From Zoroaster sp. YZ-2022 (Eukaryota > Echinodermata > Asteroidea > Forcipulatida > Zoroasteridae), in NCBI GenBank assembly GCA_029582265.1, contig CM055823.1, positions 3,100,001 through 3,164,000 on the forward strand: 64,000 nucleotides of DNA, written 5' to 3'. Below, piece after piece: positions 59,901 to 62,408 of the stretch (position 1 is the first letter of the stretch; each line of letters starts with the position of its first letter). The translations under genes were made by a program, and so were the position numbers. Under the pieces are notes generated by a model, which was given only the letters and a program-made list of their open reading frames with translations, had not been told where the DNA came from and ran no database searches.

Positions 59901-62408
59901 GTTAATAAGATTTTGAGTTTTTACAACACAAATGTTAAAGGCAAGCCCCCGAGCTTTCTAATTGATTGTGTAATAGAAAAGGGTGGTCAATGCATTTCCA
60001 ATGGGTTTCTGATGACCGTTTTTGCCAGCACGTGCAAATTAGTGTGGTTTATGTTGGAATTGCTTCACACTTACCAACAGGTTATAATGTCATTGATCAT
60101 TGTATGTAATATTTAGTTCCTTTGTCTCTTCCAATACTCCCATCCAATCATGGCCATAGTCCTTGCTCACCCTTAGAAATACTGACAAACTCAGTCAGGC
60201 AATTGTGTATATTAAGAGCAAATTGTGTTACTGACATAGTTGTCATGGACACTATTGGTTTATCCATGCCCATGATTGACTGGCTAGATTGGTGTACTAC
60301 ATGTATGTGGAAATATCAAATAAAGGAACTTTTTAAAGATATGATTTGAGCATCTGTAAGATGTTTTTAGGTGTAAGGTTTTTCACCATGTCTTTCCCCT
60401 ATTTTACCTGTAATTTGAGGCAATTACCTATTTCATCAGAACATTGCTATTATACTTGAGGAAACATTAACAAAATACTGTTCTCCCCAAAAAGGGTGTT
60501 TAGAGTAAATACTTCCAAAATAAATTGATAGTGGGTCCTATCATAAATTCATTGCCAGCAATGGCATAGCCGCAGAGGGGCAGCCGCCCTCCCACTTGTC
60601 ATAAATTCATTGCCAGCAATGGCATAGCCGCAGAGGGGCAGCCGCCCTCCCACTTGTCATAAATTCATTGCCAGCAATGGCATAGCCGCAGAGGGGCAGC
60701 CGCCCTCCCACTTGTCATAAATTCATTGCCAGCAATGGCATAGCCGCAGAGGGGCAGCTGCCCTCCCACTAGTCAGTAAATCCACAAACTTGTTGGTATT
60801 TCTGATTGACATAATTTGCCTATGCGTTTCAGTTTTGTGTCGGTAAATTACCCCCAAAAAAATATTTGGCCCCCCCTCCCCAACTCGGAAAATCCTGGCT
60901 ACGGCACTGTTTGCTAGTCTCATCTTCTCAAGTTGACAGATCAGAATATTTACTCGTGTTTTTTACAAACAAAACTGTTTCAGTATTGATGTTTTCCTAT
61001 CTGTTTCCCTTAGGTGATGGCACTATATCAGGTTTTTTGGGTTACCTAGGCGGCAATATTGGTCAGTTTGCGATAGATGCAGCCATACGTCATCTAAAGC
61101 TGGGTAGTTTTCTCACAGGGAAGGCATGTTCATATCACAGACAAGGTTAGTGTACAGAATGAACAGACAGTCAAAAACACTGAGTATATACAGTGCTCAG
61201 TTTCATCATTATGGTACAACCATGGAGACATAACAAATAAAGCAAAAATCATATCTCAGACTCTCAAGACTTGAGTCCGACTTGAGTATGACTCGGACTT
61301 GAGTCCGACTCAAGTCACTTTTTTTACTCAGACTAGAATTCAGACTCGATCCTTGAGACTCAGACTTTTGTGACTCCTACTCTGAAGCAAAATGTCCTGT
61401 TTAATTAATATACCATTCTTAAACAGTGAAATTGCTCAATGTGAAGAAATTTCTTTGAAATTATTAGAAAAAGTCATAATTAATCAATGTTAACTAGTTT
61501 ACACACATAGAATCGTAATGGGGCAGAATCGCCAAAGTCAAATGTTGGTGGTTTGGATGTAATATTTGGATTTCTTGTTAAAATTCCACTTTTGAAGCAC
61601 TCGGGACTCGGACTTGACATTCGTGTCTTGACACTGAAGAGTCGGACTTGACACTGAGGACTCGGACTTGACACTGAGGACTCGGACTTGACACTGAGGA
61701 CTCGGACTTGACACAGAGGACTCGGACTTGACACTGAGGACTCGGACTTGACACCGAGGACTCGGACTTGACACGGAGGACTCGGACTTGACACCGAAGA
61801 CTCGGACTTGACACCGAAGACTCGGACTTGACACCGAAGACTCGGACTTGACACCGAAGACTCGGACTTGACACCGAGGACTCGGACTCAGACTCGAGGT
61901 TTGAGGACTCGAATGCAAATCTGTCATCAATTCACGTCCCGTTTAGTTTTGGAATTAGCTAGTGCTTGTTGCTCGTTGTGTTTGCGTGCATTTGGAGTAC
62001 AATCCCCTGGAGTGGGTTAAAACAGGTTGGCACACTTCATGTAGGTAATAGACTTCTGGTTCTAATGAGATTTTGACAAAACAGGAGACTTTTGAGGTGC
62101 TTTGAGATGTAGTAATTAAAATGTTGCAATTCACTAACAACTCAATTATAAAGTTCATATAAACTATTTTACAAATATTTATCTTTGTTCCATTTCCCTC
62201 CCACTAGATGTCTGTTCCAGTGCGGGCAATTTCCTGGGCAACTGTTCCATGATCGGGGAGTTGTGCACAGAGCTTCGATGTTGCCTTGACCTGAAAATAG
62301 CTGACCTCTCGGCCACGGCTTGGTGTAAGTTCGACCCCTGTGACTTCACCTTTACCCTTGGCTTGGAGAGGTGGATGTTTCATGGATCCGTCTTCACCTA
62401 TGACTGGG
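23787..62408 (+). CDS. Multi-module repeat gene (A-B-C-D exon modules), partial
   Basis: At least 26 candidate exons on the plus strand fall into four recurring classes. A exons (~70 aa) carry C...C...CLGIxCC...LDPCxF...W. B exons (~52-69 aa) end in (V/I)PIPxCN...F(S/T)LPG. C exons (~30-43 aa) read DGTVxGF...GQAAIDxxLxxL. D exons (18-46 aa) are linkers with one Cys. Borders are consistent: D to A phase 1, B to C phase 1, C to D phase 0. The A-to-D unit is therefore phase-symmetric and can duplicate in frame. Six Cys per A and three per B plus one per D suggest disulfides and secretion. No start, signal peptide, transmembrane segment or stop is seen, so both ends are missing. I do not recognise the family. 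Confidence 0.75.
24219..24357 (+). CDS. Modular gene exon D0 with SAP-like motif
   Basis: Acceptor TCTGTAACAG, donor GATC/GTAAGT; phase 0 in, phase 1 out. The 46-residue peptide has DKPC then SLTNDVLRIELQQRGLSSQG and DRKVLLQRY, which fits the SAP helix-turn-helix pattern (L..L...L..RGL...G....L..R). SAP motifs normally bind DNA in the nucleus, so their presence beside disulfide-type domains is unexpected. The resemblance might be structural only. Confidence 0.7.
24358..25106. other. Intron, nothing recognised
   Basis: Contains a short GATATAGACAGG-type palindrome near 24590-24615 (CTGTCTATATCC/GGATATAGACAG) but no exon or known repeat. Confidence 0.4.
25107..25432. repeat. Direct duplication of ~160 bp
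   Basis: The segment beginning TTTACTTTTGTAAAATCACA at about 25118 is repeated at 25281, both copies running to GTATGGATACATTTA. The second lacks ~11 bp. Intronic. Confidence 0.85.
25463..25822. mobile_element. MITE with ~60-bp inverted ends
   Basis: ACACTATGAATGACTTTACC at the left pairs with GGTAAAGTTATTCATAGTGT at the right, and the pairing continues through TGAAAATCTGTTTT. The interior is built of repeated TTTCACAG/TTTCATGG motifs. TTA flanks both sides as a possible target duplication. It ends ~28 bp before exon A1, within its polypyrimidine region. Confidence 0.75.
25850..26059 (+). CDS. Modular gene exon A1
   Basis: Acceptor AATTTTTAG, donor TGG G/GTGAGT; phase 1 at both ends. The 70-residue domain has six Cys in the family spacing (CPLLQ...VYC...SCLGVECC...FDPCEF) and ends in the conserved AEWG. 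The first codon completes D0 as Arg. The linker that follows A in later modules is a separate exon here. Confidence 0.82.
26060..26478. other. Intron, nothing recognised
   Basis: Begins with a GC-richer stretch (about 26090-26340) rich in GTGCG/CGCAC motifs, without a clear boundary or ORF. Possibly an old element. Confidence 0.35.
26479..26540. repeat. 30-bp inverted repeat with 2-nt loop
   Basis: TTTTTTGCAAATTTGCAAAA and its complement pair over 30 bp with one mismatch around a TT loop, forming a tight AT-rich hairpin in the intron. Confidence 0.85.
26773..26839 (+). CDS. Modular gene linker exon A1'
   Basis: Small exon between CCTCCCCAG and CTCAG/GTAGAG, phase 1 in and 2 out. The peptide GKEWDVPVPFDIPFVDDMEL (continuing HLR) follows the A domain. 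In modules 4-6 the equivalent ~15 residues are fused to the A exon; in module 3 they are fused to B. Confidence 0.65.
27021..27239. mobile_element. MITE family M1, copy 1
   Basis: Begins AAAGGGACACTATCGTCACA and ends TTGTGACGATATTGTCCCTT, a ~25-bp inverted repeat. The interior contains GCTCATTTATGCAGCAGCAA. Two more copies lie at 45546-45769 and 50080-50305, all in introns of the same gene. Confidence 0.85.
27264..28989 (+). repeat. 94-bp tandem array grown from exon B1
   Basis: From 27298 the unit GTCAGTATGTGTCAGTCGGC... repeats every 94 bp about 18 times up to 28989; a final copy continues into genuine exon sequence. The unit itself is coding sequence of a B exon (YVSVGFCPKNGDSDCLQFIN). 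Because 94 is not a multiple of three and every unit joins the next through ACGTTTTAG, in-frame read-through stops at each junction. That same TTTTAG forms an acceptor-like end in every copy. A remnant of the original exon start (YGIEKTRSQ) is left at 27264. Confidence 0.9.
28990..29120 (+). CDS. Modular gene exon B1 (last array copy)
   Basis: If splicing uses TTTTAG at 28984-28989, the frame from A1' (phase 2) continues as SQYVSVGFCPKNGDLDCLQF and then ITLPICNPDGTFTWPD. It leaves at GACA/GTAAGT in phase 1 as B exons do. The three B cysteines and the PICN motif are present. The N-terminal ~10 residues of a normal B exon are missing in this reading. Using the original acceptor at 27263 instead would run into stops in the array. 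Confidence 0.6.
29165..29345 (+). mobile_element. tRNA-derived SINE, second family
   Basis: The head contains TTGGCTTAGTGG (A box) and GGGTTCAAATCCC (B box, about 29222). A body follows with GAGCTGACATGTGGATTGGG and TACCTCATTACGTGGG. Its 3' portion (GTGGTTTTCATCCCACATCT) is also found in the tandem copies at 35655-35955. Confidence 0.7.
29346..30332. other. Intron, nothing recognised
   Basis: Includes a stretch dense in TACGTG/CACGTA and CATGTAC motifs (29600-29740). No exon or known repeat is supported. Confidence 0.4.
30334..30419 (+). CDS. Weak exon candidate between B1 and C1
   Basis: A good acceptor (TTTCTTTGCAG) and donor (AAG/GTACAG) enclose 86 nt open in one frame (QIQVCAVSPYETTENVTIPP...). 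Its phases do not let it join B1 to C1 in frame, and the peptide matches none of the module classes. It may be an alternative or non-functional exon. Confidence 0.2.
30420..30837. other. Intron, nothing recognised
   Basis: AT-rich with one C-run near 30741-30750. No feature is supported. Confidence 0.4.
31541..31765 (-). pseudogene. RAG-N-like element, exon of the putative transposase part
   Basis: Minus-strand exon bounded by AATTAAACAG and TGCAAG/GTAATC, open throughout 75 codons. Motifs are LSQNELDQLELQYASG, VLYKFKVQRQAYHG and FVGNHVHKCCK. I associate this block with multicopy invertebrate proteins linked to RAG1-N-like elements. It joins in phase 0 to sequence starting PEVIEALTAIP at about 31440. 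It is the best-preserved piece of the relic. Confidence 0.65.
31932..32195. repeat. 13-bp minisatellite, about 20 copies
   Basis: Nearly perfect repeats of TATACCTTTGTTG, inside an intron of the RAG-N-like relic. Three plus-strand frames and one minus frame stay open simply because the unit lacks stops. No coding role is suggested. Confidence 0.95.
32296..32960 (-). pseudogene. RAG-N-like element, RING and zinc-finger exon
   Basis: The minus-strand frame contains CGICLCILGTPSVQTLCQHN followed by YCAKC and CPIC, the C3HC4 RING spacing. After ~20 residues a CTKC...HHEC pair matches the zinc finger that follows the RING in RAG1. A frame change near 32395 leads into EEATDKWVWLKLQNAKTG, ending at a donor GG/GTAAGT (32295). 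A stop in the upstream part of the frame near 32985 confirms decay. Confidence 0.8.
33080..33355 (-). pseudogene. RAG-N-like element, zinc-binding dimerisation exon
   Basis: The minus strand opens with an ATG and the motif KVCRICSCRIK. A one-base frame change then leads to EIFNIFGISTWQDTAEQHPS followed by KVCEKCARKL, and a second change leads to NCFVC. The CxxC/HPxxxCxxC/CxxC order is that of the RAG1 dimerisation domain. Each shift is one base, so decay or sequencing error could explain them. Confidence 0.75.
33401..34122. other. Intron, nothing recognised
   Basis: AT-rich, with a short GC-rich patch (GGGCGGCGCCATGTTGG near 33993). No exon is supported. Confidence 0.4.
34123..35646. mobile_element. 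1.5 kb element with GTTGAGCGCAAT inverted ends
   Basis: GTTGAGCGCAAT at 34123 is exactly inverted at 35635-35646. Both ends continue into GCGCGC-rich sub-terminal repeats (TTTGCGCGCGCAATTTTT). ATGAA(T/C) follows or precedes each end and may be a short target duplication. The element carries the start of a KRBA2-like gene (34340). Both ends and cargo lie inside the modular gene's B1-C1 intron. Confidence 0.6.
34340..34657 (+). pseudogene. KRBA2-like 5' exon fragment
   Basis: Starts at an ATG in CpG-rich sequence (CATGGCGGTAG). The peptide MAVVDVDDFYEFCRGQFPSD ... SLTVRREKGDKIIAYLKG ... FKNFVKRRGFQL ... LNFPALELHDV ... PAKE matches the N-terminal block I know from retroelement-derived KRAB-A-domain-containing-2-like proteins of marine invertebrates. 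After PAKE the frame turns into low-quality sequence and stops. No integrase core follows, so it is a 5' fragment captured in a transposon or left after deletion. Confidence 0.5.
35655..35955. repeat. Tandem copies (~2.4) of a ~120-bp unit
   Basis: The unit runs from TTTTGAGGAATCCGTGGTTT to GGATTCTGAGCAACAG and contains GTGGTTTTCATCCC(A/G)CATC, the 3' part of the SINE at 29165-29345. It appears to be SINE-derived sequence that was later duplicated in tandem. Confidence 0.75.
36208..36335 (+). CDS. Modular gene exon C1
   Basis: Acceptor TTCTTAG, donor GCAAAA/GTAAAG. Enters in phase 1 (completing B1) and leaves in phase 0. The 43-residue peptide is highly charged and helical (IKEYFSRANLKRLIKEKGEE ... 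LALDYVLEQLGIAK) and longer than the later DGTV-type C exons. Confidence 0.7.
36336..37095. other. Intron, nothing recognised
   Basis: No repeat family or RNA recognised. C1 leaves in phase 0 but D1 needs phase 1, so a small exon may be missed here. Confidence 0.4.
37096..37227 (+). CDS. Modular gene exon D1 with SAP-like motif
   Basis: Acceptor TTTTCCTAG, donor AGAA/GTAAGT. The useful frame enters in phase 1, unlike other D exons, and exits in phase 1. The peptide DDKEPCPKPTSLSDSRLIGA, then LEEKGLVTTGS, aligns residue for residue with D0 through the SAP-like L...L..(R/K)GL...G region. Confidence 0.65.
37228..38070. other. Intron with a SINE-tail fragment
   Basis: At about 37655-37718, AAGCGCTTTGAGATTGTCAT ... 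GGCGCTCTATAACAA followed by (ATT)n looks like the 3' tail of a tRNA-derived SINE. The rest is unassigned. Confidence 0.5.
38071..38136 (+). mobile_element. tRNA-like sequence, SINE head or tRNA pseudogene
   Basis: ATGGCTTAGTTGGTAGAGCA gives a good A box and GGTTTAAATCC a B box with one change from the consensus GGTTCRAATCC. The anticodon arm does not form a clean stem, so this is not a functional tRNA gene. Confidence 0.5.
38364..38595 (+). CDS. Modular gene exon A2, apparent +1 frameshift
   Basis: Acceptor CTACTTACAG, donor TGG G/GTAAGT. The first part reads CRFFTLPAFSPELAK in the frame from D1. The rest reads QYCSLSENCLRLDCC ... VEVDACDFTF ... YNWG one frame over. Length (232 nt) breaks the phase rule obeyed by other A exons by exactly one base, around 38410. 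All six family Cys are present across the two frames. Either an assembly indel or a real inactivating change. Confidence 0.65.
38596..39286. other. Intron; a linker exon may be missed
   Basis: B2 starts in phase 0 whereas A2 should end in phase 1, so a short exon of 3n+2 nt is expected here, but none stands out. A SINE-tail-like GAGGCGCTATATGAATGACA occurs near 39208. Confidence 0.35.
39287..39476 (+). CDS. Modular gene exon B2
   Basis: Acceptor TTGATCTCAG, donor CCAG/GTAAAC; phase 0 in, phase 1 out. The peptide GKVIGAFTLTYSINKLDAEK ... VCPDGEECIF ... YRVPIPFCN ... FSFSLPG shows the B pattern: a beta-like start, IxKL, acidic patch, three Cys and PIPxCN. Confidence 0.8.
39565..40867. mobile_element. 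1.3 kb element with ~75-bp inverted ends
   Basis: CATTTTCTCATTAAGGGCAA at the left pairs with GCCCTTAACGAGAAATG at 40851-40867. The pairing continues over GGTTACTCACGTTACATTTT and GGCCCACTCT...ATGCCATAA. There is no ORF of note. Its left part contains a second, nested inverted-repeat element. Confidence 0.75.
39645..39905. mobile_element. Nested ~260-bp MITE
   Basis: ATTTCACTCATCG at the left and TGATGAGTGAAAT at the right, with GCATTATACCCAGACC against GGTCTGGGTATAATG inside. It sits just inside the left terminal repeat of the 1.3 kb element. Confidence 0.7.
40938..43396 (+). mobile_element. piggyBac transposon with CTAA target site
   Basis: Inverted ends CCCTTTGCGCGCTA (40942) and, inverted, CCCTTAGCACGCTA (ending 43392) flank a 2451-bp element. 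Both sides carry CTAA (40938-40941 and 43393-43396) instead of the usual TTAA. Two perfect-arm palindromes of the type GGCGACTNNAGTCGCC lie at 40958-40973 and 41001-41016, near the left end only. It contains one transposase gene. The right end lies ~100 bp upstream of the acceptor of exon C2 of the host gene. Confidence 0.85.
41204..42652 (+). CDS. piggyBac (PGBD4-type) transposase with internal deletion
   Basis: Cuts and re-inserts its own element at TTAA-type sites. I chose the ATG at 41204 (MDTQAAFREL), which gives the acidic N-terminus usual for the family; an in-frame ATG at 41093 is less likely. In the 482-aa product the catalytic aspartates are visible: D142 (SVDETIIPFKGR), D220 (VYMDNLFSS) and D328 (GGVDRADQ). 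The C-terminal Cys-rich domain (CIVC ... CIEC ... C ... C, 433-462) is intact. Between VIDLLV (~126) and ARWQSAYYPAREIS the family normally has ~110-130 more residues, so there is an in-frame internal deletion. The open frame suggests a recent insertion; activity is doubtful. Confidence 0.9.
   Translation: MDTQAAFRELFQDSDSGESDFEELFQGDSDYDESPISDDDVRVHTTADEGSDGDESNGGPEENRRDAGTAAGHAALNGVFLRAYDDDWLVDFTHAHGQLIFDGHDEPTEYKSFSHYFDAEVIDLLVARWQSAYYPAREISVDETIIPFKGRTGMKVYKPNKPHKWGLNCWNLAEARTGYIWNAEPYQGKQNNQTEVGMCTKVVTTLCQPIYDRGHHVYMDNLFSSPALFHELSTRGVGACGTLRVNRTGTPDVIKRSKLKKGDPLLTARDDKSLFLSWFDTRQVNVLTTVHNDMTFRKQVRARGQQQPREVDKPVAVECYTRYMGGVDRADQGMWYYLNIHKTLKWWKKVFVYLLEVSYVNSWVIWKSLNPGKRQLPEKFRFAIIHGLLDSHVRQGGRPGRRSMDTPSRLTERHFLGISNELTPSGRKSKPDCIVCSNRKVRRHQTELFCIECDKPMCAAPCFRRYHTLIDYKADCIDGYHK
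43496..43645 (+). CDS. Modular gene fused exon C2-D2
   Basis: Acceptor TTTCTCACAG; the best donor is GAGG/GTAATA at 43646. Phase 1 in and 1 out, as expected if C and D are fused. The C part reads GKASLKDFITQVGRNAGQQA then INIFLEYIGLR. At the usual C donor site the sequence is AGGGATAAG, so the GT is GA. The D part then reads DKINDGSCDSTALVTGDEE. The minisatellite begins right at the donor. Confidence 0.65.
43646..44240 (+). repeat. Purine-only ~18-bp minisatellite at a splice donor
   Basis: About 30 units of AACAAGAGAGGAGAGGGG with variable G number follow a few diverged GGTCACAAGAGAGGAGA units. The core contains no T on the plus strand, so all three plus frames are open (GNKRGEG, REERGT or EQERRG). 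A second copy of the preceding exon end (CATGGGAGATGAAGAGGGTA at 44353-44372) lies beyond the array, so the array expanded between duplicated donor regions. Polypurine mirror repeats of this kind can form triplex or quadruplex DNA. Confidence 0.9.
44450..44740 (-). mobile_element. MetaSINE-like SINE, minus strand, head missing
   Basis: Plus-sense reading begins (AAT)n, then GTGGACTTATATAGCGCACG, and ends with CTGGGTGGAGAGAAGCAATT and AAAGTGTCTTGCTCAAG. This central block recurs at 46252, 48471, 49092 and 52255, and resembles the conserved domain of the MetaSINE superfamily as I remember it. The tRNA head is absent. Confidence 0.7.
45216..45425 (+). CDS. Modular gene exon A3
   Basis: Acceptor TTGTTTTCAG, donor TGG G/GTGAGT, phase 1 both ends. 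The peptide VCTDVTLPSLPTTLTC ... RCLGIRCCVELDLKV ... LDPCEFTLSMGLGKW ... YHWG is a complete A domain with six Cys. It joins in frame to the fused C2-D2 exon. Confidence 0.85.
45546..45769. mobile_element. MITE family M1, copy 2
   Basis: AAAGGGACAATATTGTCACG at the left and TGTGACGATACTGTCTCTTT at the right; same family as 27021-27239. The interior is in the opposite orientation relative to copy 1. Confidence 0.85.
46252..46530 (-). mobile_element. MetaSINE-like SINE, minus strand
   Basis: Includes GGAGGCATTTTTAAAGCGCT, CTCACAGGTACCCATTTACT and part of the tRNA head (complement of ACCGCTCGACCATGGCAC). Intronic, between A3 and B3. Confidence 0.8.
46852..47058 (+). CDS. Modular gene exon B3 with fused linker
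   Basis: Acceptor TTTCCACCAG, donor ACCTG/GTATGT; phase 1 both ends. Linker GTQEEIKIGKA precedes LTLIYTIDKLTEDKVFVLDL ... LCLPDSECD ... TRVPIPLCN ... FALPG, with all three B cysteines. Confidence 0.82.
47059..48059. other. Intron; expected C3 exon not found
   Basis: A C-type exon should follow B3, but no DGTV/GQAAID-like frame is visible. A truncated SINE start (AATAATAATGTGGACTTATG, 47397) and a T-run lie here. The C exon may be lost or too diverged. Confidence 0.4.
48060..48120 (+). CDS. Modular gene exon D3
   Basis: Acceptor CATATACAG, donor CGAA/GTAAGT; phase 0 in, 1 out. The peptide RYISQAPCVRPQVTQNGWQR follows the D pattern: aromatic start, one Cys, polar tail. Confidence 0.55.
48471..48785 (+). 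mobile_element. Full-length MetaSINE-like SINE with tRNA head
   Basis: The head GCCATGGTCGAGCGGTTTAG (A box) and GTGGGTTCGAATCCC (B box) resemble a Leu/Ser tRNA. It is followed by the shared block with GAGCAAGACACTTTACCATA and CTCTCCACCCAGGGA and a tail ending in AATGCCTCCATTAT. This is the most complete copy in the window. Confidence 0.85.
49061..49091 (+). pseudogene. Truncated A exon interrupted by a SINE (A3b)
   Basis: After a good acceptor (CCCTTCTGCAG), the sequence reads CPRDVRLPHF in phase 1, exactly the start of an A domain, and joins in frame to D3. At 49092 it runs into a minus-strand SINE. No remainder of the A domain, and no B or C exon, is found before D4, so this module is destroyed. 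Confidence 0.65.
49092..49270 (-). mobile_element. MetaSINE-like SINE fragment inside an A exon
   Basis: Plus-sense TCGGCGCATATAGGGCTAAT through CTGGGTGGAGAGAAGCAATT to the head complement ACCGCTCGGCCATGGCACTC. Truncated at its 3' end where it meets the A-type exon. Confidence 0.8.
49523..49577 (+). CDS. Modular gene exon D4
   Basis: Acceptor CATTTCTTCAG, donor AACA/GTAAGT; phase 0 in, 1 out. The peptide QYVSNQQCDLEILAPSEN is close to D6b (QYLQSTQCD...), supporting common descent of D exons. Confidence 0.65.
49777..50031 (+). CDS. Modular gene exon A4, apparent -1 frameshift
   Basis: Acceptor TTTCATTAG, donor ATAAT/GTAAGT. The peptide CPLMKVPAPTSVLTC ... RCLGIQCCASLDLV ... LDPCEFQLSVGLGT then breaks. 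One missing base near 49952 would continue it as SKKVTLFEFDWGVERTIDIG. The length of 255 nt is one short of the 256 that A6 shows. The linker is fused to A. Assembly error or real inactivation. Confidence 0.7.
50080..50305. mobile_element. MITE family M1, copy 3
   Basis: TAAAGAGACAGTATCATCAC at the left, GATCGTGACGATATTGTCCA at the right. It shares the interior GCTCATTTATGCAGCAGCAA with copy 1 in the same orientation. Confidence 0.85.
50584..50830 (+). CDS. Modular gene fused exon B4-C4
   Basis: Acceptor AATTTATACAG, donor CTGAAG/GTAAAT; phase 2 in, 0 out, 247 nt, the same length as B5-C5. It reads FNVDKLTEQKEFLIDLSLTI, CIDGTC, HVPIPICN, FTLPG and then DGTVAGYLADLTGEITDAAV and DYLGLK. B and C are fused here, whereas modules 1, 2 and 6 keep an intron between them. 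Confidence 0.85.
50871..51785. mobile_element. Foldback element, ~212-bp arms, 41 bp after a donor
   Basis: TTAACCAGTTCGCGTCGGGA at the left is inverted at 51766-51785. The arms run to about 51082 and from 51571, with shared landmarks GTTTTTCTGGGCCCCTG and CACGGTACACGCGTGGC. The loop holds another small inverted-repeat element (GGGTCTGTTTGTTTCAC at 51242 against GTGAAACAAACAAACAC at 51362). No ORF of its own is convincing. Confidence 0.85.
51968..52113. repeat. Perfect 71-bp palindrome with 4-nt loop
   Basis: The arm 51968-52038 (AAGTTAACTCAAGTTAACTC ... ATTTTACAAATG) is matched without a single mismatch by the complement of 52043-52113. The loop is AATG. It lies in the C4-D5 intron. Confidence 0.95.
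52255..52545 (-). mobile_element. MetaSINE-like SINE, minus strand
   Basis: (AAT)n at the left, then GGAGGCATATTTAAAGAGCT, CTGAAACCATCTCAGCTCCC and CTCCTGGGTGGAGAAAAGCA. It ends near GGGACACAAGCACCA; the tRNA head is missing. Confidence 0.8.
52580..52631 (+). CDS. Modular gene exon D5
   Basis: Acceptor CGTAATTTTTAG, donor AGAA/GTAAGT; phase 0 in, 1 out. The peptide NFLSMDACSLPPASDDR is a short D linker with one Cys. Confidence 0.65.
53192..53241. repeat. GGT/GGC microsatellite
   Basis: (GGT)n passing into GGTGGC and GGC repeats, ~50 bp, intronic. Confidence 0.95.
53483..53735 (+). CDS. Modular gene exon A5 with fused linker
   Basis: Acceptor TTTCACATCAG, donor GTCAA/GTAAGT; phase 1 in, 2 out. 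The peptide CPVQFPNSLPQFSC ... RCTGLHCCLNLDLKV ... LDPCDCKMSVGMGLW ... YEWGQMESFSLGQAIDVK shows the A domain with a seventh Cys in DPCDC. Confidence 0.85.
53736..54666. other. Intron, nothing recognised
   Basis: Unique AT-rich sequence with a short GGTTAGTTCACTAACC palindrome near 54373. No exon is supported. Confidence 0.4.
54667..55265. mobile_element. Element with repeated TTTTCACGAAGTGAC motif
   Basis: The terminal inverted repeats are GCAGTTTTCACGAAGTGAC (54667) and its exact inverse (55247-55265). The core motif recurs as direct internal copies at 54831, 54912 and 55031, with a degenerate one at 54952. No transposase. Confidence 0.7.
55534..55780 (+). CDS. Modular gene fused exon B5-C5
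   Basis: Acceptor TCCGTTTAAG, donor TTACAG/GTAAGA; phase 2 in, 0 out. It reads FSIDKLDATDEYEVDLAFTL, KRIPIPICN, FSLALPG, then DGTVKGFFKELGDNVGQAAI and DLVLKELNLQ. It keeps only the PICN cysteine; the two earlier B cysteines are replaced by a DDITTDF stretch. Confidence 0.85.
55781..56529. other. Intron, nothing recognised
   Basis: No exon, RNA or repeat supported. Confidence 0.4.
56530..56667. repeat. 22-bp tandem repeat, about six copies
   Basis: Repeats of CTGGATTACTGTTAATTAATAT with small changes, ending ~20 bp before the acceptor of exon D6a. Confidence 0.9.
56689..56743 (+). CDS. Modular gene exon D6a (alternative linker)
   Basis: Acceptor TTTAACTAG, donor ACCC/GTAAGT; 55 nt, phase 0 in, 1 out. 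Peptide DVISGGSCELPADVATST. It has the same phases and length as the next D exon, so only one of the two can be included without breaking the frame. Confidence 0.55.
56997..57048 (+). CDS. Modular gene exon D6b (alternative linker)
   Basis: Acceptor TGTATTTTTAG; donors at AGAA/GTAGTA or, three bases later, AGTA/GTAAGT (ending 57051) keep the same phase. Peptide QYLQSTQCDRGTPGTLR, close to D4. Phase 0 in, 1 out. Confidence 0.65.
57052..57698. other. Intron with short diverged direct repeats
   Basis: GAAGGATTTTGGAGGATT(G/C)AGGTTA-type sequence occurs three times (about 57120, 57162 and 57374). Nothing else recognised. Confidence 0.5.
57699..57954 (+). CDS. Modular gene exon A6 with fused linker
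   Basis: Acceptor TTTCATAAG, donor GTGAG/GTATGA; phase 1 in, 2 out, 256 nt. The peptide CPAVDINQLPDFLSC ... SCLGIRCCLEMDLKI ... LDPCNFTLSVGFEKW ... YPLGDLRDEV shows all six Cys. Confidence 0.85.
58366..59426 (+). repeat. 63-bp minisatellite with a continuous open frame
   Basis: About 17 copies of a unit containing TCAAAGTATGGTTTTCTATA and CATGAAGTACTAAAGCATAT. Nearly all are 63 bp, and those that differ are 60 bp, so one frame stays open for 379 codons with a 21-residue period (KYGFLYTFLHHHEVLKHIII). It sits in the A6-B6 intron, has no splice context linking it to the gene, and the length change lies in a TAT run. I regard it as non-coding. Confidence 0.9.
59540..59694 (+). CDS. Modular gene exon B6
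   Basis: Acceptor TATTTTGTAG, donor CCCG/GTATGG; phase 2 in, 1 out. The peptide WRVAKITEDKQFEIDLFVVL, CLDETCD, RLPIPLCN, SFSLPG shows all three B cysteines. Confidence 0.83.
59695..60540. other. Intron, nothing recognised
   Basis: No supported feature. Confidence 0.4.
60541..60774. repeat. 58-bp tandem repeat, four copies
   Basis: Each unit contains two small palindromes, CATTGCCAGCAATG and GAGGGGCAGCCGCCCTC. Copies are nearly identical. Confidence 0.95.
61014..61145 (+). CDS. Modular gene fused exon C6-D7
   Basis: Acceptor GTTTCCCTTAG; donor CAAG/GTTAGT. Phase 1 in and 1 out, as expected for a C plus D fusion. Peptide GDGTISGFLGYLGGNIGQFA, IDAAIRHLKL, then GSFLTGKACSYHRQ as the D part. 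An earlier donor (CTGG/GTAGTT) would also give phase 1 but lose D. Confidence 0.75.
61265..61905. repeat. GACTCGGACTTGACAC-type repeats
   Basis: Two blocks: ~61265-61380 with degenerate ACTTGAGTCCGACTCAAGTC palindromes, and 61600-61905 with about 15 copies of an ~18-20-bp unit GACTCGGACTTGACACNGAG. They are separated by ~220 bp of unique sequence. Together they may be one element like the GAGACC-containing one at 20016. Confidence 0.85.
62208..62408 (+). CDS. Modular gene exon A7
   Basis: Acceptor CCTCCCACTAG, donor TGG G/GTAAGA; phase 1 both ends. Peptide DVCSSAGNFLGNCSMIGELC, TELRCCLDLKI, FDPCDFTFTLGLERW, YDWG. A seventh Cys (AWC) is present. The module should continue beyond the window. 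Confidence 0.83.

Noticed and set aside
61480..61930. Minus-strand Ser/Val/Pro-rich frames
   Set aside because: They are generated by the GACTCGGACTTGACAC repeat, open in several frames at once.
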